A stretch of 64,000 nt of DNA. Origin: CAVXSP01 sp963724645 (GTDB taxonomy: Bacteria; Acidobacteriota; Vicinamibacteria; Vicinamibacterales; SCN-69-37). Within the stretch, counting starts at the first letter, position 1. Every line of letters starts with the position of its first letter. Positions 39,033 to 45,987 of the stretch are shown piece after piece. The DNA lies in the NCBI GenBank assembly GCA_963724645.1, contig CAVRVJ010000001.1, positions 1 through 64,000 on the forward strand. Reading direction: 5' to 3'. The notes under the pieces were generated by a model. That model did no database searches. It saw only the letters and a program-made list of their open reading frames with translations, and was not told the DNA's origin. A program made the translations under genes and the position numbers.

Positions 39033-39252
39033 CCGTCTTGTCAGGGGAAGACGAGGCCTCCCCAGACCGACGCGTTCGATGACCGACGCGCACAATCAGC
39101 GCCAGCGCCCGGCCCAGGTCGTACACGACCGCAACCGGAAACGCCTGACCCAGGTGAACCGGGGTGCTGCGTAGGCAGTCGCCCAGGCGCCGTGCGTCGT
39201 TGCGCACGGGAATCACGAACGAGACCGATGGGAGGGTCCTTGGTTGAGCCAT
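39010..39252 (-). pseudogene. N-terminal remnant of a family 2 glycosyltransferase
   Basis: On the minus strand from an ATG at 39,252 the reading starts MAQPRTLPSVSFVIPVRNDA and RRLGDCLRS, the opening strand and helix of a GT-A (family 2) glycosyltransferase. After about 30 residues the pattern disappears, and the frame runs against the end of the sigma-54 activator gene. The remainder (about 200 residues including DxD) is missing. It is a truncated gene or a rearrangement scar. Confidence 0.4.
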
Positions 39253-39360
39253 GACGGCCTGGACTAGCTTAGCGCGCCCGCGGGAACGCCCGCACGCATC
39301 GAACCGCCTTGCATCGCCGCGGCATCGGCGCGACGATATGCGGAAGACTTGGAGGTTCCG

Positions 39361-40230
39361 ATGGATGCGCCACCTGCCGCCAAACCGGGTACGGGAGATG
39401 TCGGTCACGCCTGGGAGGACTTCGTCGTCCAGCAGGTCTATCCGGACCCGGGCAAGAAGGCCCGCTCCGAGTATCGTAACTACGACTCCCCCGCGCGCGA
39501 ATCGGTGCGCCGATTCTACGAAGAGAATCATCGGCACCAGACGTACGACTTCGTGCGGGCCAAGCGGGCGGAGTTTCTGCCGCTGCAGCGCCGCCGCATG
39601 AGCGTGTTCGAGGCCCTCGACTATCTCAACACGCTCGTCGATGACTCGGATCCGGATATCGCGCTGGATCAGCTGCAACATCTGTTGCAGACCTCGGAGG
39701 CCATTCGCGCCGATGGCCACGAGGACTGGTTCGTCCTCGTGGGACTGCTCCACGATTTGGGAAAGGTGCTCTGTCTGTACGGCGAGCCGCAGTGGGCGGT
39801 CGTCGGCGACACGTTCCCGGTCGGCTGCCGGTTCAGCGACCGCATCGTCTATCCCGAATTCTTCGCGGCAAATCCTGATTCGAATGATCCGCGATACAAC
39901 ACGCGGCTCGGCGTGTACGAAGAACACTGTGGACTCGATCGGGTGCTCCTCTCCTGGGGGCACGACGAGTATCTCTACCATGTGCTCAAGCCGTATCTGC
40001 CCCAACCCGCGCTGAGTATGATCCGGTATCACTCGTTCTATGCGTGGCACCGTGAGGGCGAGTACGACTGGTTGTGCAACGACCATGATCGGGAAATGCT
40101 CACATGGGTGCGGAAGTTCAACCCCTACGATCTCTATTCAAAGTCGCCGCAGCCGCCGGACTGGCGCGCCTTGCGTCCCTACTACGAGGCCCTCATCGCG
40201 AAATACCTTCCGTCGAAACTGGCATTCTGA
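39361..40230 (+). CDS. miox: Inositol oxygenase
   Basis: This 289-residue protein is a myo-inositol oxygenase, the HD-fold di-iron enzyme that converts myo-inositol and O2 to D-glucuronate. By comparison with the mouse enzyme, the six iron ligands can be assigned: H107 (QHLLQTSEAIR), H131 and D132 (LLHDLGK), H201 (SWGHDEYLY), H224 (RYHSFYAWH) and D257 (NPYDLYS). The GEPQWAVVGDTFPVGCRFSD segment is almost identical to animal MIOX. GGAGG precedes the ATG at 39,361 by five bases. No glucuronate or inositol catabolic gene is adjacent, so use of the product is open; polysaccharide or ascorbate-like routes are possible. It is free of frame breaks. Confidence 0.95.
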   Translation: MDAPPAAKPGTGDVGHAWEDFVVQQVYPDPGKKARSEYRNYDSPARESVRRFYEENHRHQTYDFVRAKRAEFLPLQRRRMSVFEALDYLNTLVDDSDPDIALDQLQHLLQTSEAIRADGHEDWFVLVGLLHDLGKVLCLYGEPQWAVVGDTFPVGCRFSDRIVYPEFFAANPDSNDPRYNTRLGVYEEHCGLDRVLLSWGHDEYLYHVLKPYLPQPALSMIRYHSFYAWHREGEYDWLCNDHDREMLTWVRKFNPYDLYSKSPQPPDWRALRPYYEALIAKYLPSKLAF

Positions 40231-40296
40231 AACACGGGCGGCGCCTTGCCCTCGATGGCCGATGGCCCACGCACGTCCTGTCGAGCCATAAATAGG

Positions 40297-40333
40297 TGTT
40301 ACCGAACGGCGTCTCGTCGCGCCATAAATGGTG
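40297..40333 (+). repeat. Left terminal inverted repeat of the DDE element
   Basis: A 37-bp end that starts TGTTACCGAACGG and ends GCGCCATAAATGGTG. It agrees with the complement of 43,508-43,544 at 31 of 37 positions; the inner 20 bases are identical. A partial second unit (GAGCCATAAATAGG) precedes it. Confidence 0.8.
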
Positions 40334-40379
40334 CTGGGCCGACGATCGAAACGATCCGCGGAAGGCGTAGAATCCGGGC

Positions 40380-40604
40380 ATGAGCATCGACGAACTGGAA
40401 GCCGAAGCCCTCAAGCTTGCGCCGCAGGCGCGGGCGCGCTTGGCCGAGCGGCTGCTGGCCAGCCTCGAGAGCCTCTCCGATGAGGAGAACGAGCAACTCT
40501 GGGGCGAAGAGGCGGAGCGCCGGGACGCGGCGTGGGATTCGACGGTTGGATCCGGACGACCCGCGGCAGACGTGTTCCGGGACGCGAAGGCGCGGCTTTC
40601 GTGA
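40380..40604 (+). CDS. Addiction-module antitoxin (TIGR02574 type)
   Basis: This 74-residue protein reads MSIDELEAEALKLAPQARAR, LAERLLASLESL, ending WDSTVGSGRPAADVFRDAKA. It is the short helical antitoxin family commonly paired with RelE/ParE toxins: an N-terminal DNA-binding/dimer helix pair and an extended toxin-wrapping C-terminus. The stop codon is directly followed by the toxin ATG, so expression is coupled. It lies 47 bases inside the left end of the DDE element and reads towards its transposase. Confidence 0.85.
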   Translation: MSIDELEAEALKLAPQARARLAERLLASLESLSDEENEQLWGEEAERRDAAWDSTVGSGRPAADVFRDAKARLS

Positions 40605-40896
40605 ATGGTCCTCTCCTTTCACGAGTTTGCTGAGCGTGAGCTCAACGATGCGGCGCAGGTACTACGACCGAGAACAGGCTGGGCTTGGCGCGGCGTTCCT
40701 CGCTGACGTCCAGCGTTGCACCGACGCCATCCTCGAACATCCGGAAGCCGGCCCCGTAATTCGGGGCCGCGTCCGACGCCGCCTGTGCCGACGGTTTCGT
40801 TACGGGGTCTTGTATACGATCCAGCCCGAGACGGTGCGGGTTCTGGCAGTAATGAATCTGCGACGCCGCCCGACTTACTGGGTGGGCCGTTCATGA
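40605..40896 (+). CDS. RelE/ParE-family toxin (one frameshift)
   Basis: About 96 residues. MVLSFHEFAERELNDAAQ gives the first strand and helix; a one-base change near 40,660 leads to YYDREQAGLGAAFLADVQRC, TDAILEHPEAGPVIRG, VRRRLCRRFRYGVLYTIQPE and RVLAVMNLRRRPTYWVGR. The fold and the final RRRPxYW are typical of plasmid-stabilisation ParE/RelE toxins, which act on gyrase or on ribosome-bound mRNA. Partner antitoxin immediately upstream. The gene ends next to the transposase remnant, convergent with it. Confidence 0.82.
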
Positions 40897-41480
40897 ACAT
40901 GCGGCCCGACACGCGCTGCACCCGACGTGCGCGTCGCGATCGTGAGCGCTCGCGGGTGAGCGCGGGCGTTACCGAAGACCAGGGGTTTTGATCTTCGGGG
41001 CCGCCGCGCCCCCGCCATCGCGATCGGGCGGCCACGCCGCACGCGGGCGAGGGCGTAGACGCGCTCGAGTTTGCGATCGATCCGCGCCGCCAGAGCGAAT
41101 GGATCGAGGCGATCGCGTAACGCGACCAGCGCGGCGACTTTCGCGCGGTCGGCCTGCGGACAGGCCCGCACCCGATCCAGGGGTGTGCACGGCGGCCCGT
41201 AGCGGCGTCGCAGCCGCGCACCAACCCGTTCCTTGGTCTGCAGCTTCACCGACGGCAAGAACAGGTTCTCCAAGAGCCGCAGATCGGCATAGACCTCGTT
41301 CATCGCCACGACCGCCGCCTCCGTGTCGTAGGGGAGGTAGCCCATGTGCTTCCGCACGTGGGTCCAGTTCTTCTGTTCGACGTGCGCGTTGTCGTCTTTC
41401 TTATACGGGCGCCCGCGCGTGAATTGAATGTCATGCACTTTGCAGTAGCCGTGGAGATGCGCGTTGATGAATTCGGACCC
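40875..41480 (-). pseudogene. C-terminal half of the DDE transposase
   Basis: Reads GSEFINAHLHGYCKVHDIQF, TRGRPYKKDDNAHVEQKNWT, HVRKHMGYLPYDTEAAVVAM and LLENLFLPSVKLQTKERVGA. The second catalytic Asp region (just before the break), NGSEF and the catalytic Glu in AHVEQKN are those of an integrase-core DDE transposase. The sequence starts exactly at the IS110 insertion point (41,480/41,481). The last 40 residues lose similarity, so the true stop is near 40,960. Confidence 0.75.
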
Positions 41481-41569
41481 ATAGTACCTTCACCCAACGA
41501 GGTCAGGGCCAGTCAAGTGCTTCTCTAGAATGGGTTTGCCACAACTCAGACCAGAGGAGACGACCAGCC

Positions 41570-42856
41570 ATGACCCCACATGTTTCTACCACGGCCCACT
41601 GCGTGTGGGTCGCGATTGACGTGGCGAAAGCGCAGCATCAGGTGTTGATCGAAATGGCGGAGCACCAGCGCCACGTGCTCAGAGTGCCCAACACCCGGCC
41701 GGACATCGACCGATTCGTTCAGCGGTTGCGCGACCTCAAGCGACCCTGCGAGATCGCGTTCGAACCGACCGGCGACTATCACCGGCCGATCGCGTTCTGG
41801 CTGGGAGACGCCGGCTTTCGGTTGCACCAAGTCTCTTCCCTGGCCGTCGCACGCACACGCGAGGCGTTGTACAACTCGTGGGACAAGAACGACCCGAAGG
41901 ACGCGCAGGTGATCCTGCATTTGCTCAAGACGGGGGCCACTCAGCGGTTTGTCGATCCGATGGCCACTGGCTACCTGGACCTGCAGGAAATGGCCAACAC
42001 CTATCAGCAGGTCTCCCTCCGGAAAGTCCGGGTGTACCACAGCCTGGTGACGCACCATCTCCCGTTGTTCTTTCCCGAGGCCGAGCCGTACCTGCACAGC
42101 TCCCGCGCTGAGTGGTTCACCGATGTCCTCCGACTGACGCCCTGCCCGGCCGCGGTACGGCAGTATTCCAAAGCCGCATTTGTCGCGGCGGCGCTCAAGG
42201 CGGTGAGCGGTCACAAGGCGGACAAGCGCCGGTGGCTGGCGGATTTCTACGACACCGCGCAGACCAGCGCCGGCCTCCCGGTGGCGGAGGATTCTGAGGC
42301 CATGCGCCTGTTTCGGATCGTCCTCGTGGAATACCAGCAGCTCTGCCGCTTGCGGAAGCGCCTCGAGACCGACGCCGTCGAGCGACTGCGCGAGCACCCG
42401 GATTTCATCCGCCTGCAGACCCTGCCCGGCGTGGGCCCGATTCTCGCCATGCTGATTCTGGCCGAGGCCCGCGATCTCCGGCGCTTCGGGCACGTCCGGC
42501 AATTTCTCAAGTACTGCGGCTTCGATCTCTGCACGGAGCAATCCGGGCAATTCCGCGGGACCACGCATCTCTCCAAGCGCGGCAATGCGCGCCTGCGCTA
42601 CGCTTTCTGGATGGCCGGCACCGTCGCCATCCGCATGCAACAAAACAGTTTCCGCCGGAAGTTTGAAGATTACATTCGACCCGATCCGAAGAACCCGGAT
42701 CGGCGTCGGAAGGCCTACAGCGCCGTGGCCGCGAAGGTCGCCCGCGTCGCCTACGCCATGATCACCACCGGCACCGACTATCGTCGCTTCCCGGAAGCCA
42801 CGAGACCAAGCGGCAGGATCCCTTCGCCCAGGGCCGTCGAGGCGTCGACCTCGTAG
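41570..42856 (+). CDS. IS110-family DEDD transposase
   Basis: The 428-residue recombinase is intact. The RuvC-like N-terminal domain has WVAIDVAKAQHQVLIEMAEH (first Asp), EIAFEPTGDYHRPIAFWLGD (Glu), and NDPKDAQVILHLLKTG (two Asp), the DEDD set. The C-terminal Transposase_20 domain has LQTLPGVGPILAMLILAEAR with a helix-hairpin-helix and GNARLRYAFWMAGTVAIRM with the conserved Ser/Gly region (HLSKRGN). GGAG lies ten bases before the ATG. The protein is expected to bind a structured RNA from the element's non-coding end that pairs with donor and target DNA. It appears potentially active. Confidence 0.93.
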   Translation: MTPHVSTTAHCVWVAIDVAKAQHQVLIEMAEHQRHVLRVPNTRPDIDRFVQRLRDLKRPCEIAFEPTGDYHRPIAFWLGDAGFRLHQVSSLAVARTREALYNSWDKNDPKDAQVILHLLKTGATQRFVDPMATGYLDLQEMANTYQQVSLRKVRVYHSLVTHHLPLFFPEAEPYLHSSRAEWFTDVLRLTPCPAAVRQYSKAAFVAAALKAVSGHKADKRRWLADFYDTAQTSAGLPVAEDSEAMRLFRIVLVEYQQLCRLRKRLETDAVERLREHPDFIRLQTLPGVGPILAMLILAEARDLRRFGHVRQFLKYCGFDLCTEQSGQFRGTTHLSKRGNARLRYAFWMAGTVAIRMQQNSFRRKFEDYIRPDPKNPDRRRKAYSAVAAKVARVAYAMITTGTDYRRFPEATRPSGRIPSPRAVEASTS

Positions 42857-43047
42857 ATAATGCTCGGACCTTCCGCCTGGACCCCAACGTTGTGTGAAGC
42901 TCAGTCGCAGCCACCGATGGACTGCGTGTGACTATGGTGAACGTGACGTCTGCAAGAGGCGGAATCCGCTTGACGCGATGCGTATGAACATTGCTGGCGA
43001 ATTGCCAGATCAGAGAAGATCTGTACGCTTGACAGCCGCGGTAGCTC
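42857..43047 (+). ncRNA. Candidate guide (bridge/seeker) RNA region of the IS110 element
   Basis: The 191-base right end has no protein-coding pattern but several short stems: GCGGA/TCCGC (42,959-42,969), CTGGC/GCCAG with a 5-base loop (42,994-43,008) and CAGATC/GATCTG with loop AGAGAA (43,006-43,023), the last two mutually exclusive. IS110-family elements encode a guide RNA in a non-coding end, on the right in the IS1111 subgroup. The assignment is inference from position and structure; RNA ends are unknown. Confidence 0.4.
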
Positions 43048-43493
43048 GTTATCCGAATCGATCCCACGCAGGGAAAACGGCAACTGGGTCCGCAAGCAGT
43101 CGAGCGCTTCCTGCACACGCACCTGGCTTTTGCCCAGCACGGCGCGGGTTTCAGCGACAGCCGCTTGCGCGCCCAGGGCAACCACAGCGGCAGCAGCGCC
43201 TTCAATCGCGCCGACCAGGGATAGCCGGCGGCCACCCAGATCAGCTTCAACGCGCGGATCACCGCCGGTCCATAGCGCCGCGCCCGGCCCCGCCGTCGGC
43301 GCCCTCGCTCGGCCCGCTCGGGTCGCCGCCACGCGCGGATGAGCGCCTTGCGGTGGTAGCCCGTCACGCTCATCGCCTCCCGCAGCAACCGCCCCTTCTC
43401 CGTTCGACTCTTGGCCCGGAGATACCGATCTCGGGTCAGTGCCAGATACTCCGATTTCGCCTGTGGCCCCACGCCGGTGCCCTCCCGTGGCAC
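43048..43493 (-). pseudogene. N-terminal half of the DDE transposase, internally deleted
   Basis: Reads MPREGTGVGPQAKSEYLALT, LREAMSVTGYHRKALIRAWR, YPWSARLKALLPLWLPWARK, then, after a deletion, ETRAVLGKSQVRVQEALDCL and LPFSLRGIDSDN. About 90 codons between RLSLKP and ETRAVL are missing, including the first catalytic Asp region, and the frame changes there. The sequence ends exactly at the IS110 insertion. Confidence 0.72.
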
Positions 43494-43507
43494 ACCGGCT
43501 TCGGTAA

Positions 43508-43544
43508 CACCATTTATGGCGCGACGATTGGTCCTTCGATAACA
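43508..43544 (-). repeat. Right terminal inverted repeat of the DDE element
   Basis: This is the 37-bp partner of 40,297-40,333, beginning CACCATTTATGGCGCGACGA and ending TTCGATAACA. It lies just upstream of the transposase start. The inner neighbour carries a second partial unit (TTCGGTAACAC), so the end is built from two direct copies of one motif. Confidence 0.8.
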
Positions 43545-43619
43545 GTTAGCACGGCGCGATACGCGCGCTTGATTGCACCCAAGTTATTCAGTAAGATGCC
43601 GGCAAAGAGGATCTGACAG

Positions 43620-44662
43620 GTAGAACTTGTCATTCGTTGCTGCATTGCATCACGTTTGTCTCGGTCGCAACGTCCCCAGCATTGACCCGCTCGTCGCACC
43701 CTCGATCAAAGTGTTGACAATGGCTCTAACGAGCCACTGAAGTGCCGGCGCCACCGGACGATAGGGCGACCATGAAGCTGCAACGCTTCCGACCGTTCAT
43801 TTCCATGTGCCTGGGGCTACTCTGCGGATGGCTCATCGGCGGGACCGTGACACTTATGGCGCGTGGCGTCGACGCCGGGCGACCTTCGCAGAGCGACACG
43901 CAACCGTGTCCCGCGATGGCGCTGGATGCGCCGGTGTCGCTCGCGATCGTGGGGTCGGCATTCTACGCAGCGGGCTGGGCGATCGATCTCGGCGCGGACA
44001 GCGGCACAGGCGTGGATGGGGTGCAGGTCTGGGCGTACCCCAATCCCGGGTCCGGCGACCCGGCCGTGTTTCTGGGTGAGGCCACTTATGGCGGCGCGCG
44101 GAGCGATGTCGGCGCGGCGTTCGGTGAGCCGTTCACAAACTCCGGCTTCCTTCTGCAGATTGTGAGTCTGTCGCCAGGGACCTATCGGATTGCGGCGTTC
44201 GCGCACAGCACGGTGACCGGCACATTCGACGTGCGGACGGCGGACGTGACAGTGGGCGGTCCGCTCATGGCAATCGACGCGCCAGCCCCGGGCGCCTGGC
44301 AATCTGGACCGTTCGTGGTGTCAGGGTGGGCACTCGACCTGAGTGCCGCAAGCGACACGGGCGTCGATGCGATCAACATCTGGGCATTTCCGGTAAGCGG
44401 AGGGCCGCCGATCTTCGTCGGCAGCGGCGGTTACGGGGCGCCGCGCCCGGACGTCGGCGCGATTTTCGGGAGCCAGTTCACCAATGCCGGCTATAGCACA
44501 TCGGTGGCACTCCCGGCCGGCACGCCCAGCGCTGAATATGATCTCGTCGTTTACGCGCACAGCTCGATTACAAATACCTTCAGTCAATCCCGCACGGTGC
44601 GCATCACCTTCGCCTTGCGCGCTCGTGACGGACGCGATGCGGCATCAACCTTCGGCCAGTGA
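43620..44662. repeat. Arm 1 of a large inverted duplication
   Basis: This arm holds the secreted repeat gene at 43,772 and about 150 bases upstream; the partner arm is 47,898-49,290 in opposite orientation. Upstream DNA is similar over GGTAGA..TTGTCA, GACAATGGCTCTA..CGAGCC and CGGCGCCACC. The arms enclose a PEP-CTERM gene, an IS remnant and a kinase gene. Confidence 0.65.
43772..44662 (+). CDS. Secreted protein with two Ig-like repeats
   Basis: The 296-residue product begins MKLQRFRPFISMCLGLLCGW with a signal anchor or signal peptide. Two homologous beta domains follow: ALDAPVSLAIVGSAFYAAGW, AIDLGADSGTGVDGVQVWAY, and AIDAPAPGAWQSGPFVVSGW, ALDLSAASDTGVDAINIWAF, each ending in a PGTYRIAAFAHSTVTGTF-like strand. 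The repeats resemble extracellular Ig/carbohydrate-binding sandwiches. An upstream in-frame ATG at 43,742 is less likely, because the paralogue at 49,133 starts at the same MKLQ site with the same GGGCGACC before it. Function unknown. Confidence 0.8.
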   Translation: MKLQRFRPFISMCLGLLCGWLIGGTVTLMARGVDAGRPSQSDTQPCPAMALDAPVSLAIVGSAFYAAGWAIDLGADSGTGVDGVQVWAYPNPGSGDPAVFLGEATYGGARSDVGAAFGEPFTNSGFLLQIVSLSPGTYRIAAFAHSTVTGTFDVRTADVTVGGPLMAIDAPAPGAWQSGPFVVSGWALDLSAASDTGVDAINIWAFPVSGGPPIFVGSGGYGAPRPDVGAIFGSQFTNAGYSTSVALPAGTPSAEYDLVVYAHSSITNTFSQSRTVRITFALRARDGRDAASTFGQ

Positions 44663-44764
44663 ACAGCCAATCGCCGGACCGCTCGACTGAGTGCCCGGGG
44701 ATTCTCCCGTCGCCTAGTCAGAACAAGCGGCCCGGTGGAAGATGGAGCGCGCTTGATCGGATTT

Positions 44765-45466
44765 TCAGCGCTTGCCGCGGCGGGCGACGAGGCCCGCGAG
44801 GCCGAGGCCCAGGAACGACAGTGTCGCGGGTTCCGGGATCGCCACAGGTCCATCGCTCAGGCTGACCCGGTTGATCGCGAAGTCGCCGACCGTTCCAAGG
44901 GCCGCGCTGTCCAGGCTGAACACAAGTTTGTCGATGTTCGCCGTGTCACTCAGGATGCCGATGAAGATGGCGCTGTTGTCACCGGAGGCGTCCGCTGTCC
45001 CGGCTTCAATAAATGACGCGATGGGGTTGCCTAACCCGTCGAGCGCAGTGATTCGAGCAGTAAACGCGCCACGGAAATCGGCCTGAATCTGGGCGCCGCC
45101 GCCGAACACTAGCGAATTGAAGTCCAGCGTGATGGCGTTGGCGCTCGTCGAACCGACTTCTTGGGGCACCAGCAGGTGATCGCCGGGGGCGAAGTTTCCC
45201 AGCCAGCCGTTGCCCTCGTCAAGTCGCTCGAAGGGTCCGCTCAGTGTCTGACTGACGCTGAAGCCGACGCCGAGATTAGTCGTGCCGGTCGACGGATTTG
45301 CGGGGATAGTGAAGGCTGCCCCGAAGCTGCCCCAGTCGATAAAGTCGTTCGCCAACATGCCTGCCCGGGTCGTCACCAGGATCGCCGAGGCGTCCGCGCG
45401 CGGCGCCACCAACAGAACCAGCGTACCTACCGACAGGACTATCGCAATCGTTTTAAGACGTTTCAT
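44765..45466 (-). CDS. PEP-CTERM sorting domain-containing protein
   Basis: The 233-residue protein has a signal peptide (MKRLKTIAIVLSVGTLVLLV, cleavage after ADA), a beta-rich body (GFSVSQTLSGPFERLDEGNG, SGDNSAIFIGILSDTANIDK) and a C-terminal PEP-CTERM signal: AIPEPATLSFLGLGLAGLVA then RRGKR. The variant here is the Vicinamibacter/Verrucomicrobia-like PATLSLLGLG type, different from the two left-hand PEP-CTERM proteins. GGAG precedes the ATG at 45,466 by 11 bases; a GTG nine bases upstream is also possible. It has no recognised enzymatic domain. Confidence 0.88.
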   Translation of the reverse strand: MKRLKTIAIVLSVGTLVLLVAPRADASAILVTTRAGMLANDFIDWGSFGAAFTIPANPSTGTTNLGVGFSVSQTLSGPFERLDEGNGWLGNFAPGDHLLVPQEVGSTSANAITLDFNSLVFGGGAQIQADFRGAFTARITALDGLGNPIASFIEAGTADASGDNSAIFIGILSDTANIDKLVFSLDSAALGTVGDFAINRVSLSDGPVAIPEPATLSFLGLGLAGLVARRGKR

Positions 45467-45639
45467 TGTGGACACATCTCCTGGGGAAGAGGGCTCGGCG
45501 AGAAGAGAACGGTAAGCAATCGCCGCGCCACTACGGACTCGTGCCCGGGCCGGCGAAATGGCTCATTCAGTCAGCCGCCGGATCCGTGTCGGAGGACTTC
45601 TGTCTGCGTCGCAGCAATTGCCGCGGAGCGCCTCGATCA

Positions 45640-45879
45640 CGCTTTCGTTTACGGCGGCCGCCGGCGCCACGCTCATCAGCGCCTTGCGGTGATACCCGGT
45701 CACGCTGATCGCTTCCGCCAACAGCCGGCCCTTCTCCGCCGGGTCTTCGCCCGCACGTACCGAACCCGGGTCTGCGCCGGATAACTCCGATTTCGCCTGG
45801 GGCCCCACGCCGGTGCCCTCTCCAGACACACCAGCTCGGTAACACCACTTATGGCGCGACGATACGTCCTTCGGTAACA
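45640..45879 (-). mobile_element. Remnant of a second copy of the DDE element
   Basis: The 37-bp end at 45,843-45,879 (CACCACTTATGGCGCGACGA to CCTTCGGTAACA) matches the right end of the 40-43 kb element. A transposase start follows on the minus strand (GEGTGVGPQAKSEL, KGRLLAEAISVTGYHRKALM) and stops after about 50 codons. The rest of the element is absent. The end lies 109 bases upstream of the kinase gene. Confidence 0.7.
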
Positions 45880-45987
45880 CTTGGCATGGCGCGATACGCA
45901 CGCGCGATGCGGACGTTTGACAACCCGCGACCGCCAACTTAGACTTCGGGGGCTTCCCTCCCGGGTTCCGCGAGGAAGACATTTCAC

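Larger units (their letters stand above)
41481..43047 (+). mobile_element. IS110-family insertion sequence
   Basis: Removing these 1,567 bases rejoins the host transposase as SDN|GSEFIN with no base lost or duplicated, which fixes both ends. Absence of a target duplication and lack of terminal inverted repeats fit the IS110 family, whose DEDD recombinase works without the usual cut-and-paste. Left non-coding end: 89 bases; right end: 191 bases. The longer right end is as in the IS1111 subgroup. Confidence 0.8.
40297..43544 (-). mobile_element. Defective DDE insertion sequence with passenger toxin-antitoxin, split by an IS110 element
   Basis: Terminal inverted repeats of 37 bp (31 matches) bound this 3.25-kb segment, outer ends TGTTACCGAA and TTCGATAACA. 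Inside are a toxin-antitoxin pair next to the left end and two halves of a DDE transposase (about 410 residues when intact; the N half is near the right end). The transposase resembles ISNCY-type integrase-core enzymes. A 1,567-bp IS110-family element splits it, and an internal deletion of roughly 90 codons removes the first catalytic Asp, so it cannot move by itself. No target duplication is visible. A further copy of the end with a short transposase fragment is at 45,640-45,879. Confidence 0.75.

Noticed and set aside
39010..40086. A 358-residue minus-strand frame across inositol oxygenase
   Set aside because: Only its last 80 residues (39,010-39,252) look like a glycosyltransferase start and are reported as a remnant; the rest is antisense to inositol oxygenase.
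40280..40340. Direct repeats GCCATAAAT at the IS left end, considered as iterons of a replication origin
   Set aside because: The same pattern recurs at the other two IS ends next to transposase sequence, so it belongs to the insertion sequence; no replication gene is near.
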